DNA of 64,000 nt. It comes from Margaritifera margaritifera (lineage: Eukaryota; Mollusca; Bivalvia; Unionida; Margaritiferidae). The DNA is taken from assembly GCA_029931535.1 (NCBI GenBank), contig JAQPZY010001610.1, positions 434,001 to 498,000 on the forward strand, in the 5' to 3' direction. The notes below the pieces were generated by a model that saw only the letters and a list, made by a program, of their open reading frames with translations, was not told where the DNA came from and did not search any database. Below are positions 53,499-56,400 of this stretch, one piece after another (positions within the stretch are counted from its first letter, which is position 1; every line of letters begins with the position of its first letter). The position numbers and the translations under genes are program-made.

Positions 53499-56400
53499 GT
53501 GTGTGTATGTATGTGTGTTTCCATACAATAACTTGACTTGTATACAAGCTACCTGAACCAAAAATGGCTTGCATATGAGATAACAAAGACACTTAGTGAT
53601 TTTGGGGGTCAAAAGGTCAAAGGTCAAGGTTATAGTGACTCTAAGAAGAAAAAATGATTTTTGTATGAGTTCTTTATCACTTACATTGACCAAAGTTGGT
53701 GGATGGCTTGGATCTGAGACAAAGAGGACACTTTTAGGGTCAAAAGATCAGACATCAAGGTTACAGGGACTGAAAGAAGGAAGAACAATTTCCACAAAAC
53801 TACTTAAGTTCTATACCACATGCCTTGACTAAACTTTGTAGATGAGTTTCATTTGAGACAAGGAAGATACCTATTTTGGGGTTAGAAGGTCAAAGTTCAA
53901 GGTTATAGGACTCCAAGAAGGAAAATGGTTTCCACAAAATAACTCCAGTCATATGCCACCAACCACGACCAAACTTTGTGGCTGGCTTGCATATGAGACA
54001 AGAAAGTCATTTATAAATTTTGGGGTCAATAGGACAAATGTAAAGGTCACGAAGACTGAAAGAATTCAGATGGTTTCTGCAAAATAACTTCACATGGCAG
54101 GAGTATAATGTACCATTTACAGCACTGTTGTTTGTAGTTTTCATGGATGCTTCAAACCATGAATTTCAATACCCAATGAACAATAATCATTAAATGTGGA
54201 TAAAGTAGGGGGACCCTTTCTCATGCCATGAATTTATTGTACATACCGATGATGTCATTTTTCCCCCAAACAAGAAAATCTATACCCATAACAATAATTC
54301 ACAGTATGTGCTATGAGCCTTTAATTCACAGTATGTACTATGCAGCCTTTACTTGGCAGTTTGTGCTATGCAGCCTTTAATTCACATTAGTTGCTATGCA
54401 GCCATTTTTTTCACAGTATGTGCTATGCAACCTTTAATTCACAATATGGGCTATGCAGCCTTTAATTTACAGTATGTGCTATGCAGCCCTTAATCACAAT
54501 AGGTGCTATGCAGCTTTTATTTTCAGAGATGTAATTAGCAGCTGTAAGTCACACTGAAAAATGCAAAAGTTTATGACACAAAATTGATAGATATTTCATA
54601 AATGTCTTAAATCTAGCACCTAAGTAGCTAGACATAGATGTCTTAAATCTAGCACCTAAGTAACAAGACATAGATGTATTAAATCTAGCACCTAAGTAAC
54701 AAGACATGCTAAATTTCAAATGGCATAATAGATTTTATAGATATTGGAAAATTGGTGTGACCTCATCTACACTCTTTTCACAAATACACACACATATGAA
54801 CTGATAGACGGGATAACTTAATCTTCCACATTTTCCTTTCCAAGCTTTGTATTCATTTTTGTACAGTGCATAACAGCTGCAAACAGCATAGATGCAAATT
54901 GGCTGTCACAAAATGCATCAGAAGATCAGGGTCAACTCTGTTCTAATGGTGTGACAATTCATAAAAATAATCTAAGCTTGGTCAGGAAAAGTCAAACAAT
55001 CAAACTTTTGATTATGATTTACCATAATAAAATATACATGATTTAAGTTGTCTTTTATAAACTATTCAACATTTCGGGATGAAATCTTCTTGGAAAATTA
55101 AATATGTGACTAAACACTTCCACTTAATATAGTCTTCCATTTCTTTGTACAACCCAAATGCCTACCATATGGCAAACAACAAATTGGCTATTAAACTATT
55201 AGACTTTGCAGGATACAAGCAATTTTAATAACCAAGTATATGAGAGTAACATTGTCCATGAAGAAATTTAGAAAAAATAACAACAAAATCAATCATTGAT
55301 CAGTTCTGATGAACCAATCATTGATCTTTAAATTTATATTGATTCCCAACACTACTCTTTTCACATGAAATCATATTGAGCCACAGTAGCTTAGTGGTTA
55401 AGGCATTAGACTTTTGAACAAACAGGTGCAGGTTTGATTCCCATCATCAGATCAGCACAGATTGGCTAATGTGGTGTGTCCTCAGACAAGTCACTTTACT
55501 GTACTTGCCTTGGGAAAATATAACCTTTAAAACGTTGTTGAGCCATAAAACACCAAAAACCAAACCAACCAAATCATGAAATCATAAATAGAATGAACGC
55601 TATTAACCCTGAGCTTCAGAGACATTGGTTTATTAATGAGGTTGGTTATAATACAGTGTTCCCTCAGTATAATGCACCTCAGTATACCATGGTCCCTCCT
55701 ATGACATGAGTATGATCATGGATCCCATTACATTATGTAATTCGTAATACTGTTCATAACATATCCCAGTAAGGTCACATTACTTACAATACTGTAGTTT
55801 TATGAATTCCTTGAACAGCATTATAATGAAATATCACTGTATTATATAATAGTAATATTATTTATATTGTACCCCAGTATAAGGCAACATATACCATGGT
55901 ATATTTTTTGACTTCCTTGAACAGTGTATAATAAGGTATCACTGTATTATGTATTAGTACTACTATTTATAATGTACCCCAGTATAAGGTGACTTTGACT
56001 TATATGGCTTCCTTGAACAGCATTATGAGGTATCACTGTATTATGTAATAGTAATACTGTTTATAATGGACCCCAATATAAGGTGACATCACTTAGAATA
56101 CTAGTTTTATGGATTCCTTGAACAGCATTACAATGAAGTATCGCTGTATTATACAACAGTAATACTATTTATAATGTACCCCAGTAACAGGCAACTTATA
56201 ACACTGTACACTTGTATGACTTCTTTGAACAGTGTTATAATAAGGTATAACTGTATTATGTATTAGTACTACTATTTATGATGTACCCCAGTAACAGGCA
56301 ACTTATAACATGGTACACTTGTATGACTTCTTTGAACAGTGTTATAATAAGGTATAACTGTATTATGTATTAGTACTACTATTTATAATGTACCCCAGTA

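Noticed and set aside
53337..53693. 118-codon minus-strand frame with IYIYIY run
   Set aside because: Translation of the (AT)39 microsatellite.
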